From Leptothoe spongobia TAU-MAC 1115 (GTDB taxonomy: Bacteria; Cyanobacteriota; Cyanobacteriia; Phormidesmidales; Phormidesmidaceae): a DNA stretch of 64,000 nucleotides. A program made the position numbers and the translations under genes. The stretch is taken from NCBI RefSeq assembly GCF_018739885.1, contig NZ_JADOES010000021.1:1-64000 (forward strand), in the 5' to 3' direction. Positions 44,215 to 53,633 of the stretch are shown here, in pieces; the stretch's first letter is position 1; every line of letters begins with the position of its first letter. The notes under the pieces are model-generated. The model was not told the DNA's origin. It saw only the letters and a program-made list of their open reading frames with translations, and did no database searches.

Positions 44215-45666
44215 TTACCGATGCCAATCGGTTATCCCCCCTGGCTTATCGATCAACGTAATCCCTTGGGCAGTTAAGCCATCCCGGATTTTATCAGCCA
44301 GTGCAAAGTCTTTGGCCTTTTTAGCGGCTAATCTTTGCTCAATTAAGCCTGATATTTCATCATCACCAGGGCCATCGTTAGCAACGGTGACACTATCGGC
44401 CGTGGCTTCGATACCCAGTATCTGAGCTAAGCAAACAAGGTTATGCCACTGTTGTTGCAGCTTGTCACTACCCACATCAGTTTTACCTTCATGGACTAAA
44501 AGGTTTCCCTGGCGGCGAAGTTCTTTGGCTAATTCAAACAGCACAGCGACGGCTTCAGGAGTATTGAAGTCATCGTCCATAGCAATCTGGAACCGCTGAA
44601 CTGCATCACTTTCAAGATCTAGTGACCAGGCACTGGAGCCAGACCAATGCAACTGAGGACCATAATTATTGCCAAACAGCAAACCATCTTGCAGCGTTTG
44701 CCAGCTTTTAGTGGCGGATAAGATCGCATCCCTAGTAAAATCCACCGGCTTACGATACTGAGCCTGGCAAAGAAACAGACGTAACGCCATAGGATGGAGA
44801 CCATCTTCAGCATCTAATAATTGACGAATAGTGGTGAAATTGCCCAGAGATTTGGACATCTTTTCACCATTCACATTCACCATGCCATTATGCATCCAGT
44901 ATTGAGATAGAGGTTTGCCCGTGGCTGCTTCTGACTGAGCGATTTCATTTTCATGATGAGGAAACGTCAGATCACCACCACCCATGTGGATATCGATACT
45001 GTCACCCATGCGATCGCGAACCATAGCCGAGCACTCAATATGCCAGCCGGGACGTCCAGGCCCCCAGGGGGATTCCCAAGCAGGCTCTTCAGGCTTGGCC
45101 CCCTTCCATAGTGCAAAGTCAAACGGATCTTTCTTTTTGGGTTCAACACCCTCAACACGACCACTAGCCCCCGCTTGCATATCATCCAACTTACGCCCCG
45201 AGAGCTTGCCATAGCCGTCAAACTGCCGCACTTTGTAGTACACATCTCCCCCAGCAGCATAGGCATAGCCCTTCTGCTCTAGCTGCCCAATCAGCCGTTT
45301 AATACCATCAATGGTGTGGGTGGCATAGGTATATTCATCAGCTTTCAAAATATTTAACCGCGCCATATCCTCGTGGTAAGCCTCAATAAAGCGCTGGGAG
45401 ATCGCCTCCATAGTGGTGCTTTCTTGACGAGCACGATTCAAAATCTTATCGTCAATATCGGTAAAATTTTGCACATAGCGCACCTCGTAACCGCGCCACT
45501 GCAGGTAACGGCGCACTGTATCCCAAACCACATAGCAGCGAGCATGGCCCAAATGGCAATAGTCGTACACCGTCACACCACAGCAATAAATCTTGACGGA
45601 GCCTGGTTCTAATGGCTGAAACGGTTCTTTGCGGCGAGATAGGGTATTGTAAACGACTATGCTCAT
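44215..45666 (-). CDS. cysS: Cysteinyl-tRNA synthetase
   Basis: This 483-residue class I synthetase has C-G-V-T-V-Y-D-Y-C-H-L-G-H-A-R (zinc Cys and the HIGH-type H-L-G-H), then E-C-S-A-M. G-G-G-D-L-T-F-P-H-H-E-N-E and the K-M-S-K-S signature follow in E-K-M-S-K-S-L-G-N. The anticodon-binding region is at the C-terminus. It charges tRNA-Cys and is housekeeping. No fusion or truncation is seen. Confidence 0.96.
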   Translation of the reverse strand: MSIVVYNTLSRRKEPFQPLEPGSVKIYCCGVTVYDYCHLGHARCYVVWDTVRRYLQWRGYEVRYVQNFTDIDDKILNRARQESTTMEAISQRFIEAYHEDMARLNILKADEYTYATHTIDGIKRLIGQLEQKGYAYAAGGDVYYKVRQFDGYGKLSGRKLDDMQAGASGRVEGVEPKKKDPFDFALWKGAKPEEPAWESPWGPGRPGWHIECSAMVRDRMGDSIDIHMGGGDLTFPHHENEIAQSEAATGKPLSQYWMHNGMVNVNGEKMSKSLGNFTTIRQLLDAEDGLHPMALRLFLCQAQYRKPVDFTRDAILSATKSWQTLQDGLLFGNNYGPQLHWSGSSAWSLDLESDAVQRFQIAMDDDFNTPEAVAVLFELAKELRRQGNLLVHEGKTDVGSDKLQQQWHNLVCLAQILGIEATADSVTVANDGPGDDEISGLIEQRLAAKKAKDFALADKIRDGLTAQGITLIDKPGGITDWHR

Positions 45667-45787
45667 TGAAAAGAGAATATGTTGACGGCTTGAGGCACGC
45701 TGGCCAATCGTTTCTTATGTTAAGGCGCTTTGGGACACAGACGATACAGCCCCGCTGCTAATCCAGGAATAAAACAGAACGTTCCAT

Positions 45788-45818
45788 AAAAAAAGGAAGG
45801 CACCAATAGGAACCTTCC
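45788..45818 (-). terminator. Rho-independent terminator after petA
   Basis: On the minus strand GGAAGG...CCTTCC encloses a 12-base loop and is followed by seven T. It lies 39 bases beyond the petA stop and ends the petC-petA operon. Confidence 0.85.
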
Positions 45819-45856
45819 CCATAAGATTTTCGATTAAAACCGATAGACAATAGCCT

Positions 45857-46825
45857 TTAGAAGGTCATGTTGGCCGCTTGCACAGTTTCAACCTGCTTCT
45901 TCTTCAGCACCAACATAATCTGAGTCAGAGACGCTGCTGCCAAGAAAGCAAGGAGACCTTTGATCCGGTTCGGACTCTGCAGAACGATTTCGGTATCGTG
46001 CTGACCAAAACCACCAACATTAGGATCGTTAGTCAAAGCAGCACCGGCTTCAACAGCATCACCTTTAGACACAATCAGCTCAGGGCCAGGCTGTAGGCTT
46101 TCAGTGACAGTGACACCATCTGCAGTTTTGATAGTGACCTCTGTACCATAGTCACCCTTGTCAATATCAGTAATGATGCCGCCCTTAGAAGCCGTATAAA
46201 CCACATTATTAGTAGCTTGACCGGTAGGGTAAACCTGGCCACGACCACGGTTACCACCCACATGGACCTGGTACTTACCAAAGATCACACTCTTATCAGT
46301 AGCCGGATCCGGAGAAAGCACAGGGAAAATAATCTCTTGATACTGCTCACCAGGAACAGGACCGACTAAGAGCCAGTTAGGATGATCAGCGCTGTAAGGA
46401 GTGTAGAAAGTACCCCCGATCTCTTCCTTCATTTCTTCAGGAATACGATCGTCAGGAGCCAAGGTAAAACCATCTGGCAGCATCAATAAGGCACCTACGT
46501 TTAGCCCACCTTTACTACCGTCACCTAGAACCTGCTGAGAATCCAAATCATAGGGAACCTTAACCACTGCCTCGAATACAGTGTCAGGTAACACAGCTTG
46601 AGGAAGCTCAACCTCAGTCTTCTTTTTACCGAGATGGCAGTTGGCACAAACTAACTTGCCAGTAGCTTCCCTTGGAACTTCGTAATTTTCCTGGGCCCAG
46701 AAAGGATAGGCCGCTGCCGATTGAGCATTGGTTAGCACAAGACTCATGGTTGCGATCGCAACGACTGCACCAGAAACAATGACCTTCAGCAGCTTATTGA
46801 ACACGCTTAAAAAATTAAATTTCAT
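45857..46825 (-). CDS. petA: Cytochrome f of the b6f complex
   Basis: Cytochrome f passes electrons from the Rieske protein to plastocyanin or cytochrome c6. The 322-residue precursor has a signal peptide ending at S-A-A-A. The mature N-terminus Y-P-F-W-A-Q supplies the unusual axial Tyr ligand. Haem is bound at C-A-N-C-H. The C-terminal membrane anchor ([17 protein letters not shown]) and K-K-K-Q end are present. It follows petC by 55 bases in the standard cyanobacterial petCA operon. Confidence 0.97.
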   Translation of the reverse strand: MKFNFLSVFNKLLKVIVSGAVVAIATMSLVLTNAQSAAAYPFWAQENYEVPREATGKLVCANCHLGKKKTEVELPQAVLPDTVFEAVVKVPYDLDSQQVLGDGSKGGLNVGALLMLPDGFTLAPDDRIPEEMKEEIGGTFYTPYSADHPNWLLVGPVPGEQYQEIIFPVLSPDPATDKSVIFGKYQVHVGGNRGRGQVYPTGQATNNVVYTASKGGIITDIDKGDYGTEVTIKTADGVTVTESLQPGPELIVSKGDAVEAGAALTNDPNVGGFGQHDTEIVLQSPNRIKGLLAFLAAASLTQIMLVLKKKQVETVQAANMTF

Positions 46826-46880
46826 CCGTCACACGCCAGCAATTCAATTACGTAGAGAGAAATCAAGTAAAACAGATAAC

Positions 46881-47423
46881 CTAGGCCCACCAAGGAGAGT
46901 CACCTGTTCTGAAGTCAGTTTCGGTCCAAGCGCTCAAAATCACCTTGTCATCTTCTGCGACATCCGTTTTGGCCAATGCCAGAGAAAGAGGGGCAGGGCC
47001 GCGGACGACCTTACCAGTAGAGTCATACTGAGAACCATGGCAAGGGCACATAAACTTGTTCGCACCAGCATTCCAGGGAACAACGCACCCTAGGTGAGTA
47101 CAGACTGCATTGACAGCGTAGCTATCAAGAGTACCGTCGTCAGTTACGACCAAATAAGTTGGATCACCCTTCAGACCTTGAACCAGAGAACGATCACCAG
47201 CGCCATGGGTATCCAAGTAGCTGCTAGCCGTCACGTCGTTACCCAGTTCATCTTTAGCGGTAACACCACCACCAGCCGAGCCACTGCTCGGAGGCAAAAA
47301 GTACTTAACGATGGGATAAAGAGCCCCCAAAGCCGTCCCAGTCGCTGCTCCAAAGGTGAGCAGATTCATAAATTGGCGACGCCCTAAATCAGGGACATCA
47401 GGGTTTCCAGAAGCTTGAGCCAT
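46881..47423 (-). CDS. petC: Rieske iron-sulfur protein of the b6f complex
   Basis: PetC holds a [2Fe-2S] cluster that takes an electron from plastoquinol. The 180-residue protein starts M-A-Q-A-S-G, has an Arg-Arg/membrane segment ([17 protein letters not shown]), then a Gly-rich hinge. The cluster motifs are C-T-H-L-G-C and C-P-C-H-G-S. The R-R before the hydrophobic part fits Tat export. ATG 47423 is chosen; an earlier start at 47489 adds a segment that does not look like a Rieske N-terminus. Confidence 0.97.
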   Translation of the reverse strand: MAQASGNPDVPDLGRRQFMNLLTFGAATGTALGALYPIVKYFLPPSSGSAGGGVTAKDELGNDVTASSYLDTHGAGDRSLVQGLKGDPTYLVVTDDGTLDSYAVNAVCTHLGCVVPWNAGANKFMCPCHGSQYDSTGKVVRGPAPLSLALAKTDVAEDDKVILSAWTETDFRTGDSPWWA

Positions 47424-47826
47424 AACTATCAGACTATGTATGCGAGTATGAATCCAAAGGCTGCATCGCCCAGTGCAAAGCATCTGCAACGGTTAAACGC
47501 AATACATTTGCAGCTTAGATCGTCACAGAAGTTTGCAAATTTCTATGAGTATTATTACATTTCGCCGCCTCAGATAAACTGTTCTTCCTAGGCTTTCATC
47601 GTCACAATCACTGTAACCAAGATTCATTTACCCAGTTTTGGCACCTGAAGCCTGACTAGCCCTCTGCCTCAAAGACTATGAATAAAGGTACTAACCTTGA
47701 AGTTATCAAAGCTCTCAAACAGCCACCCGATCAATCTTGAAAACTGTATCCCAGTAACTTCTCTAATATGATCACCTATCTGAGACTGTGTAAATAAATG
47801 TAAAGCAGGAAACAAAGTAGCGCCCT
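47424..47826. other. Divergent petC / DUF3067 control region
   Basis: This AT-rich gap of 403 bases must carry the petCA promoter and that of the DUF3067 gene. I see no hairpin, repeat or open frame of note in it. Confidence 0.5.
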
Positions 47827-48138
47827 ATGTCACCTGAAGATTTCCAAGAACTACTCATCAATAAATGGGGATACTCATTTGATGTACAAATCCGCAAAAC
47901 CCCTACTAAGGTTTTCTTTCAAGTGATGTGGCGCTACCTAGAACAGGTTTCGTTTCCCATGGATGAAGCAGAATACTTAGCTCATTTGAAAGAAATTGTG
48001 ATGTATCTCGAAGCCATGGGCTGTTTAACACAGATACAAACAGCCATCAAACAAACCAATGAACGTCCCAGACTAGGGAAAGCTGTTAGCATTCCCATCG
48101 ATTTAGGTGGAAGAGCCTCAGAATGGCTAATCTCCTGA
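47827..48138 (+). CDS. DUF3067 family protein
   Basis: This 103-residue protein reads D-F-Q-E-L-L-I-N-K-W-G-Y-S-F-D-V-Q, then V-F-F-Q-V-M-W-R-Y-L-E-Q, and L-G-K-A-V-S-I-P-I-D-L-G-G-R-A-S-E-W-L. That fits the cyanobacterial/plastid DUF3067 family of unknown function. It is divergent from petCA, an arrangement I have seen in other cyanobacteria, so a role in b6f assembly is possible but unproven. Confidence 0.85.
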   Translation: MSPEDFQELLINKWGYSFDVQIRKTPTKVFFQVMWRYLEQVSFPMDEAEYLAHLKEIVMYLEAMGCLTQIQTAIKQTNERPRLGKAVSIPIDLGGRASEWLIS

Positions 48139-48277
48139 TTGACGCACGTGTATAGCAAGCTGAACTCACCCAGCCACATTTACCTACGATTTCATCCGCT
48201 TATCCATCATCCGCTAAGCACAATATCGTGAAAGGAATTTACTAACAGCCACCCATTCTGATAGCATTGAAAGACAC

Positions 48278-48327
48278 AATTGTATTGTAGGATACAATTA
48301 GAAAACTTGAATTTATTGAATTCAAGT
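48278..48327. other. Two adjacent perfect hairpins
   Basis: AATTGTAT-TGTAGG-ATACAATT (8 pairs) and ACTTGAATT-TATTG-AATTCAAGT (9 pairs) lie side by side, separated by five bases. No T run follows, so they are not clear terminators. Confidence 0.5.
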
Positions 48328-48739
48328 CCCTGAATTAAAAACTACCTTTCAAACCCTCTTTAATCGCTTCTAAACTATGCTGAACTTGCACAAAAGCAAG
48401 CTAGAACTTAGAGCAGCAAGGTTGCAAATTTGATACTAACTGTTCCTAATAAACAGCCAATGGTTATGTCATTAGACATAATTTGAGCGATACAAATCAA
48501 TTTCTAACCCTATGATATAAGATTTTTTATCTTAGGGTTGAGTTCTGAAGATTGGGCAAATTCAATCGAGTCAGTCCAATAGTCAAAGGCGAAAATAGCC
48601 TTAATAAGGCTAATAGGCACATGCACTATGGTCAGGACATGTCTTTTTTACCTCATTGAGCAATTTGTCACACTTTAAAATACCGTTGCCGATTCCACGT
48701 ATCAACACAGATATTCGTGTGTTTCGAAGAAATATCTCA

Positions 48740-48770
48740 CTTAGGAAAAATCCGATCGGATTTTTCTAAG
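48740..48770. other. A/T-flanked palindrome upstream of prs
   Basis: AAAAATCCGATCGGATTTTT is a perfect 20-bp palindrome. CTTAGG and CTAAG extend it with a single unpaired base. It could be a bidirectional terminator (A5 and T5 flank the core) or a regulator site. It ends 51 bases before the prs start. Confidence 0.5.
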
Positions 48771-48821
48771 ACCGATGTTACGATTTGCTTGAACTCGCTA
48801 AGTATGCTTTGAGGGCCTGCC

Positions 48822-49814
48822 GTGATCCGCTCTGCAACACTGCCTACTAAACCCACTCTGCCAAGTTTGGAAGACAATAGTCGCCTAAAGTTATTTTCAG
48901 GCTCATCAAATCCAGCTCTCTCCAGGGAGGTTGCTCGGTACCTAGGAATGGACCTAGGACCTATGGTACGTAAACAGTTCGCCGATGGTGAGCTGTACGT
49001 TCAAATCCAAGAGTCAATTCGTGGTTGTGATGTCTACCTAATTCAGCCAACATGCCGCCCTGTAAACGATCATTTGATGGAATTGCTCATCATGATCGAT
49101 GCCTGTAGGCGAGCCTCTGCCCGTCAGATTACAGCAGTGATTCCTTACTATGGCTATGCCCGAGCTGATCGTAAGACAGCTGGTCGAGAGTCTATTACCG
49201 CTAAGCTGGTCGCCAACCTGATTACCAAAGCTGGCGCTAATCGTGTGCTAGCAATGGATTTACACTCATCTCAGATTCAAGGTTATTTTGATATTCCTTG
49301 CGACCATATATATGGTGCTCCGGTCTTAGTCGACTATCTGGCTAGTAAGCATCTTAGTGATTTGGTAGTCGTATCTCCCGATGTAGGAGGTGTTGCTCGA
49401 GCCCGAGCAATTGCTAAGCGGCTCAATGACGCCCCACTGGCAATCATTGATAAACGTCGTCAAGCACACAATGTGGCTGAGGTAATGAACCTCATTGGCG
49501 ATGTTGATGGTAAGACAGCCGTATTAGTGGACGACATGATCGATACCGGCGGTACGATCTCTGAAGGTGCAAGGTTATTGCGAGCGCAAGGGGCCAGACA
49601 GGTCTATGCCTGTGCGACTCACGCAGTATTTTCGCCCCCCGCAGTAGAGCGTTTATCAAGCGGAGTATTTGAAGAGGTTATTGTTACCAACACCATCCCA
49701 GTCCCCCCAGATCGTCAATTTTCACAGCTGACCACCCTGACAATTGCGAACTTACTCGGGGAAACCATATGGCGGATCCACGAGGAGAGTTCTGTCAGCA
49801 GCATGTTTCGCTAA
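48822..49814 (+). CDS. prs: Ribose-phosphate pyrophosphokinase
   Basis: Prs makes PRPP from ribose 5-phosphate and ATP for nucleotide, His and Trp synthesis. The 330-residue protein has F-A-D-G-E-L-Y-V-Q, the ATP-site segment Y-Y-G-Y-A-R-A-D-R-K, D-L-H-S-S-Q-I-Q-G and V-V-S-P-D-V-G-G. The flexible-loop segment K-R-R-Q and the PRPP loop V-D-D-M-I-D-T-G-G-T also appear. It starts with GTG, since no in-frame ATG lies ahead of the conserved L-F-S-G-S. A strong terminator ends it. Confidence 0.96.
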   Translation: MIRSATLPTKPTLPSLEDNSRLKLFSGSSNPALSREVARYLGMDLGPMVRKQFADGELYVQIQESIRGCDVYLIQPTCRPVNDHLMELLIMIDACRRASARQITAVIPYYGYARADRKTAGRESITAKLVANLITKAGANRVLAMDLHSSQIQGYFDIPCDHIYGAPVLVDYLASKHLSDLVVVSPDVGGVARARAIAKRLNDAPLAIIDKRRQAHNVAEVMNLIGDVDGKTAVLVDDMIDTGGTISEGARLLRAQGARQVYACATHAVFSPPAVERLSSGVFEEVIVTNTIPVPPDRQFSQLTTLTIANLLGETIWRIHEESSVSSMFR

Positions 49815-49845
49815 GGAATATCATCAATTGTCATTGTTTTTTAAA

Positions 49846-49879
49846 GGGTAGGTTTTTATAAAACCTGCCCCATTTTTTT
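49846..49879 (+). terminator. Rho-independent terminator after prs
   Basis: GGGTAGGTTTT and AAAACCTGCCC pair over 11 positions with one G-T wobble, followed by CATTTTTTT. It lies 32 bases after the prs stop. Confidence 0.9.
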
Positions 49880-50026
49880 AGGCCGTTCGCTTCATACACA
49901 ATTAGTCATATGGATGCTAAGCACCTTATATGCATAAGGAGGTGATGAAGGCTAGCAGTCTTTTAATTTCCCTGGAAACTTTACCGGGAAAGTCATGGAC
50001 TGTAAGTATGTTAACGTTTAGAACCC

Positions 50027-50830
50027 ATGGTAAAAAGCACATCCATCATTCAATTGGCTAGTGCTCTGCTAGCCGTTGGTGTACTTAACCCTAAACTCAT
50101 TCAAACGCAAACAGAGCGTCTTGCCATAGTCCTATCTGAGTCCGTTGCTGAGGCAGGCTCACTGCAAGCTGGCTTACCATCGCTAGACCAACAGCTACTT
50201 GAGTCCGTTCATCGTGGCAATATTCAACAGGTTGAAGCGCTCCTCAATCGCGGGGCCAGTGTGGATGCAGGGAATCGTTACGTCGGTTATCCTATTGCGA
50301 TCTCAACCGAGCAAGGCAATCGCGCTATTGTTCAGTTGTTAATTATGCGAGGAGCTAATGTTGATGTTGTCAGCGCCGGTGGACAAACCGCTCTAGGCAG
50401 AGCGGTAGACATGGGCAATCTCGACCTCGTAAGGATCTTGATTAATGCTGGCGCGTCCCCCGATCGCCGTACCAACTACGGTGTCCCTCTCCTATACCGG
50501 GCCACTGAGATGGGAAATATCGATATTGTTAGACTGCTACTCCGAGGTGGTGCGAATGCGAATGCCCAGGTTGCTGGCACCACGTCACTCTACAAAGCTG
50601 TTGAAACTGGAAACCTAGCGATTGCCCGACTCTTGCTAGACGGAAATGCTGACCCGAACCTGGGCAATCCACTGTATCGGGCGGTAGAAGTTGGCAATAC
50701 TGAACTGGTCAGACTTTTACTCAACTATAATGCCAATCCCCACATCAGTGAGCGTGGGGTCAGCGTCTTGAGTCTGGCCAGAGCCCAGGGCAATCGTGCA
50801 ATCATTACGATGATCAGACAGGCAATGTAG
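50027..50830 (+). CDS. Secreted ankyrin-repeat protein
   Basis: This 267-residue protein has a short hydrophobic N-terminus (L-A-S-A-L-L-A-V-G-V-L), perhaps a signal. About six ankyrin repeats follow, from L-L-E-S-V-H-R-G-N-I-Q-Q-V-E-A-L-L-N-R-G-A onward (repeated G-N, L-L and G-A-x-x-D/N elements). The repeats form a binding surface, with no catalytic domain. Repeat units vary and one is shortened (G-N-P-L-Y-R-A-V-E). Partner unknown. It stands alone after the prs terminator. Confidence 0.88.
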   Translation: MVKSTSIIQLASALLAVGVLNPKLIQTQTERLAIVLSESVAEAGSLQAGLPSLDQQLLESVHRGNIQQVEALLNRGASVDAGNRYVGYPIAISTEQGNRAIVQLLIMRGANVDVVSAGGQTALGRAVDMGNLDLVRILINAGASPDRRTNYGVPLLYRATEMGNIDIVRLLLRGGANANAQVAGTTSLYKAVETGNLAIARLLLDGNADPNLGNPLYRAVEVGNTELVRLLLNYNANPHISERGVSVLSLARAQGNRAIITMIRQAM

Positions 50831-50878
50831 GACGATTCCTGGCAATCATCGAGGAACCAATATAAATCACTAAATCAC

Positions 50879-51307
50879 TTAAATATAAGGATGACAGTTC
50901 TGAGGAACTAAATTCAGTTGACCTGAGCGCACCTGGTCAATGGATATCCAGATAGCTTCCTTCGTTTCCTTGCCTTCTATCAGAGGATAAGCATGGTCCA
51001 AACGATAAAAACACGACTCTACAAAATCACACCGAAATAGCTGAATCAACTCATGACCAGGCTTACCACCACAGATAAATATATTGTCTAAGCAAGTCAG
51101 ATATTCAATATTGGTTAGCTCTGCCTGAATTTCTTCCTGAAACTCTCGTTTGAGGGCGTCAATGCTGGTTTCACCAAAGTCTATCCCCCCACCTAGAAAA
51201 CGGTAGAACGCCTGATCTTTAATCGTGTCATAGCCTTTACTAACAAAGACATGCCCCTGATGCTTAATTAAGCCGAGGGCAATGGGACGAATACGTGGTT
51301 TGCCCAT
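50879..51307 (-). CDS. Nudix hydrolase
   Basis: This 142-residue protein has the Nudix box G-G-G-I-D-F-G-E-T-S-x-x-A-L-K-R-E-F-Q-E-E-I-Q-A-E-L (conserved G, E, R-E and E-E). Nudix enzymes cut nucleoside diphosphates linked to another group, and the substrate is not predictable here. The N-terminus R-P-I-A-L-G-L-I-K and the Y-R-F-L-G-G-G segment fit the fold. It is the last leftward gene before the ankyrin gene. Confidence 0.9.
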   Translation of the reverse strand: MGKPRIRPIALGLIKHQGHVFVSKGYDTIKDQAFYRFLGGGIDFGETSIDALKREFQEEIQAELTNIEYLTCLDNIFICGGKPGHELIQLFRCDFVESCFYRLDHAYPLIEGKETKEAIWISIDQVRSGQLNLVPQNCHPYI

Positions 51308-51467
51308 AATTTCCCTTTAAACCTTGTCCACGGTCAAAATTGTCACCAAGAAATAGTGACAGGCTACAGCTTGAACGTATTTTCCTGCCTCAGGCAAGTT
51401 GACATCAATGGCCAGAGCCAAAAAGCTATCAAGTCCTTCTGGCTCTGAATCCTCAAGGTGCCTACCG

Positions 51468-52217
51468 CTAAACCTTCTCTGTCGAACAACTTATTGTATG
51501 GAGAGCTTCACGTAGGCGACGAACGGCAGCAACCATGGCAATTTCGTTCTTTAGCTTATTCACGGCAGAACCGACGCCAACACCAGCAGCTCCGGCGGCA
51601 ATTGCCATAGGAGCCGTGACATCCGAAATACCAGATGCACAGAGCACAGGTACCCGTACAGCACGGGAAATGGCGTGAGCAGCGGCTAACGTAGGTGTAG
51701 CCTTCTCAATCAAACCAATACTGCCAGAATGGATGGGATGGCTACTAGTACCCCCTTCAGTTTGAATAATATCTGCCCCCATAGCCACCAAGTCTTCAGC
51801 AAGTTGAACCTGCTCATCAAGAGGCAGAGTATGGGGTACTGTCACCGATAGCGTAATGTGGGGCAAAAACTCACGGGTACGCTGAGCGAGGGACATCACA
51901 TCGTGGGCATCAAATTTTAAGCCCTGAGCATAAAAAGTATCAAAGTTACCAATTTCAATTAATGTGGCACCTGCCGCAACTGGTGCGAGAAAAGCCTCAG
52001 GGTCAATAGCCGAGACACAGATGGGTAGGCTCGTATGCTGACTTACCTGCCGCACCAGCTCAGCATCTGCTGCAATATCGACAAACGTAGCACCTCCTTG
52101 TTGAGCAGCCTTAGCTACAGCTAAAACATTGGCTGTATCAAAATTAGCCAAACCACTAATAATTTTGAGCGCATGACCTTGAGAAAAGGCAGCATGGAGG
52201 TCGGAGTGGATAGTCAT
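51468..52217 (-). CDS. ycf23: DUF561 / Ycf23-like TIM-barrel protein
   Basis: This 249-residue protein has K-I-I-S-G-L-A-N-F-D, then A-A-Q-Q-G-G-A-T-F-V-D-I-A-A-D, V-A-A-G-A-T-L-I-E-I-G-N-F-D and I-I-Q-T-E-G-G-T-S. V-P-V-L-C-A-S-G-I-S and A-G-A-A-G-V-G-V-G-S-A-V complete it. These match the DUF561 family known in algal plastids as Ycf23, whose function is unproven. ATG 52217 is chosen because the family starts near there; the 19 residues upstream are not supported. It precedes the Nudix gene on its strand and follows adk. Confidence 0.85.
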   Translation of the reverse strand: MTIHSDLHAAFSQGHALKIISGLANFDTANVLAVAKAAQQGGATFVDIAADAELVRQVSQHTSLPICVSAIDPEAFLAPVAAGATLIEIGNFDTFYAQGLKFDAHDVMSLAQRTREFLPHITLSVTVPHTLPLDEQVQLAEDLVAMGADIIQTEGGTSSHPIHSGSIGLIEKATPTLAAAHAISRAVRVPVLCASGISDVTAPMAIAAGAAGVGVGSAVNKLKNEIAMVAAVRRLREALHTISCSTEKV

Positions 52218-52303
52218 AGGTCTTTCTCGGACAAGATCGGTCAGGGCTATTGTGCCAGAGGTTGGGGCAGGCAACAGTAAAGAATCGATCCCCCCTTGGG
52301 GAC

Positions 52304-52855
52304 TTATCTACTGAGGCCTGACAAAATATCTCGCTTCACATCATCAGGAGGCTGATTACCATCAACTCGCATTAGTCGCTGACGATAATCGTAGTATTCA
52401 AGCATAGGCATCGTAGTCTCCGCCAATGTTTCAATACGACGGCGGAGGGCATCAGGATTATCGTCAATTGCTCCCCGATTTTCGGAGCGTTCAATCAAAG
52501 CATGAGCCGAGAGCTCTAACCAAATCACATAATGCACCTGAACATTTAGGGTTTCCAAAAAGAAGTCTAGTTCTTCGGCCTGGAATGCTGTCCGGGGATA
52601 GCCATCCAAAACCCAACCTTGAGCTGCATCGGGTTGCTGTAAGCGCACTTTAATAAAATCAATCATTAGATCGTCAGACACTAGCTCGCCACGTGCCAAA
52701 GTTTCTGCAACCTGCTGCCCAAGTAACGAATCTGCTGCAATTTCGGCTCTCAAAACATCTCCTGTGGAAATCCAAGGAATATTAAAATGTTCACTGAGCT
52801 TTTTGGCTTGAGTCCCTTTACCTGAGCCTGGCCCCCCTAACATCACTAACCGCAT
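52304..52855 (-). CDS. adk: Adenylate kinase
   Basis: This 183-residue kinase interconverts AMP, ADP and ATP. It has the P-loop G-G-P-G-S-G-K-G-T-Q at 7-16, then S-T-G-D-V-L-R, D-G-Y-P-R-T and the short-lid form with E-N-R-G-A-I-D-D-N-P. R-R-I closes the core. The short lid is usual for cyanobacterial enzymes. It is adjacent to the Ycf23-like gene, 86 bases apart. Confidence 0.95.
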   Translation of the reverse strand: MRLVMLGGPGSGKGTQAKKLSEHFNIPWISTGDVLRAEIAADSLLGQQVAETLARGELVSDDLMIDFIKVRLQQPDAAQGWVLDGYPRTAFQAEELDFFLETLNVQVHYVIWLELSAHALIERSENRGAIDDNPDALRRRIETLAETTMPMLEYYDYRQRLMRVDGNQPPDDVKRDILSGLSR

Positions 52856-53012
52856 AACTCATACTCCTATAATATGCGTCTAATGTAATTTGAATTACCC
52901 ATGGAGTGTCATTGTTTCAGATAATTCTTGTCTGGGCTATTGAAGCAATTCCAGCAAACATAGTAGACTTGTAGACCGTGTAAAACTTTTAAAGTGTAAA
53001 TAAACTGAAACC

Positions 53013-53210
53013 ATGCCCAAGCTTAAGACTCGCCGGGCTGCTGCCAAGCGTTTCCGCCGTAGCGGAAGCGGGAAGATTATGCGTCGCAAGGCGTTTAAGA
53101 ATCATCTCTTGCAGCACAAGTCCTCTGGACGAAAAAATCGTTTGTCCCAAAAAGCTGTTGTGGTAGATGCTGATGTACCTAACATCGAAGGGATGATGCC
53201 TTATTTGTAG
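53013..53210 (+). CDS. rpmI: Ribosomal protein bL35
   Basis: This 65-residue basic protein starts [14 protein letters not shown] and has the characteristic [10 protein letters not shown] and R-L-S pieces. It precedes rplT, the usual pair. infC, which often comes first, is not here. The stop codon lies inside the 26-base hairpin at 53208-53233. Confidence 0.97.
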   Translation: MPKLKTRRAAAKRFRRSGSGKIMRRKAFKNHLLQHKSSGRKNRLSQKAVVVDADVPNIEGMMPYL

Positions 53211-53233
53211 AGTCGTTCCATAGAACGACTCTA
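53208..53233 (+). other. Perfect hairpin between rpmI and rplT
   Basis: TAGAGTCGTTC-CATA-GAACGACTCTA has an 11-pair perfect stem and a four-base loop. It begins with the rpmI stop. No immediate T run follows, so it may be a control or processing element rather than a terminator. Confidence 0.6.
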
Positions 53234-53270
53234 CCTTTCAATTGTTTTTCTAGCTAAATAACGACCTAGT

Positions 53271-53624
53271 ATGGCACGTGTAAAACGCGGCAATGTAGCT
53301 CGCAAGCGCCGCAAGAAAATCCTCAAGCTTGCGAAGGGTTATCGGGGAGCCCATTCTAAACTCTTCCGGACGGCTAACCAGCAGGTAATGAAGGCCCTGC
53401 GGTATGCCTATCGAGATCGTCGCAATAAGAAGCGTGATTTTCGTCGGTTATGGATTACTCGCATCAATGCAGCCGCTCGCCTCAACGGCACTACCTACAG
53501 CCGCTTGATTGGCGATCTAAAGACAGCCAATATTGATATCAACCGTAAAATGCTGGCCCAAATGGCAGTTTTGGATCCAACCACCTTTACTAAGGTGGTT
53601 GAGTTAGCTGTTAAGAAGGGCTAG
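53271..53624 (+). CDS. rplT: Ribosomal protein bL20
   Basis: This 117-residue basic protein starts [16 protein letters not shown] and has [22 protein letters not shown] and W-I-T-R-I-N-A-A. It is essential for early assembly of the large subunit. In some bacteria L20 represses its own operon by binding a leader RNA. A hairpin lies before this gene. Confidence 0.97.
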   Translation: MARVKRGNVARKRRKKILKLAKGYRGAHSKLFRTANQQVMKALRYAYRDRRNKKRDFRRLWITRINAAARLNGTTYSRLIGDLKTANIDINRKMLAQMAVLDPTTFTKVVELAVKKG

Positions 53625-53633
53625 CATCGCCAA

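Larger units (their letters stand above)
48139..48821. other. Long gap with hairpins before prs
   Basis: This 683-base AT-rich gap has no convincing open frame. It contains two perfect hairpins (48278-48299 and 48305-48327) and a palindrome at 48740-48770, and it could encode a small RNA. No tRNA is seen. Confidence 0.45.
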
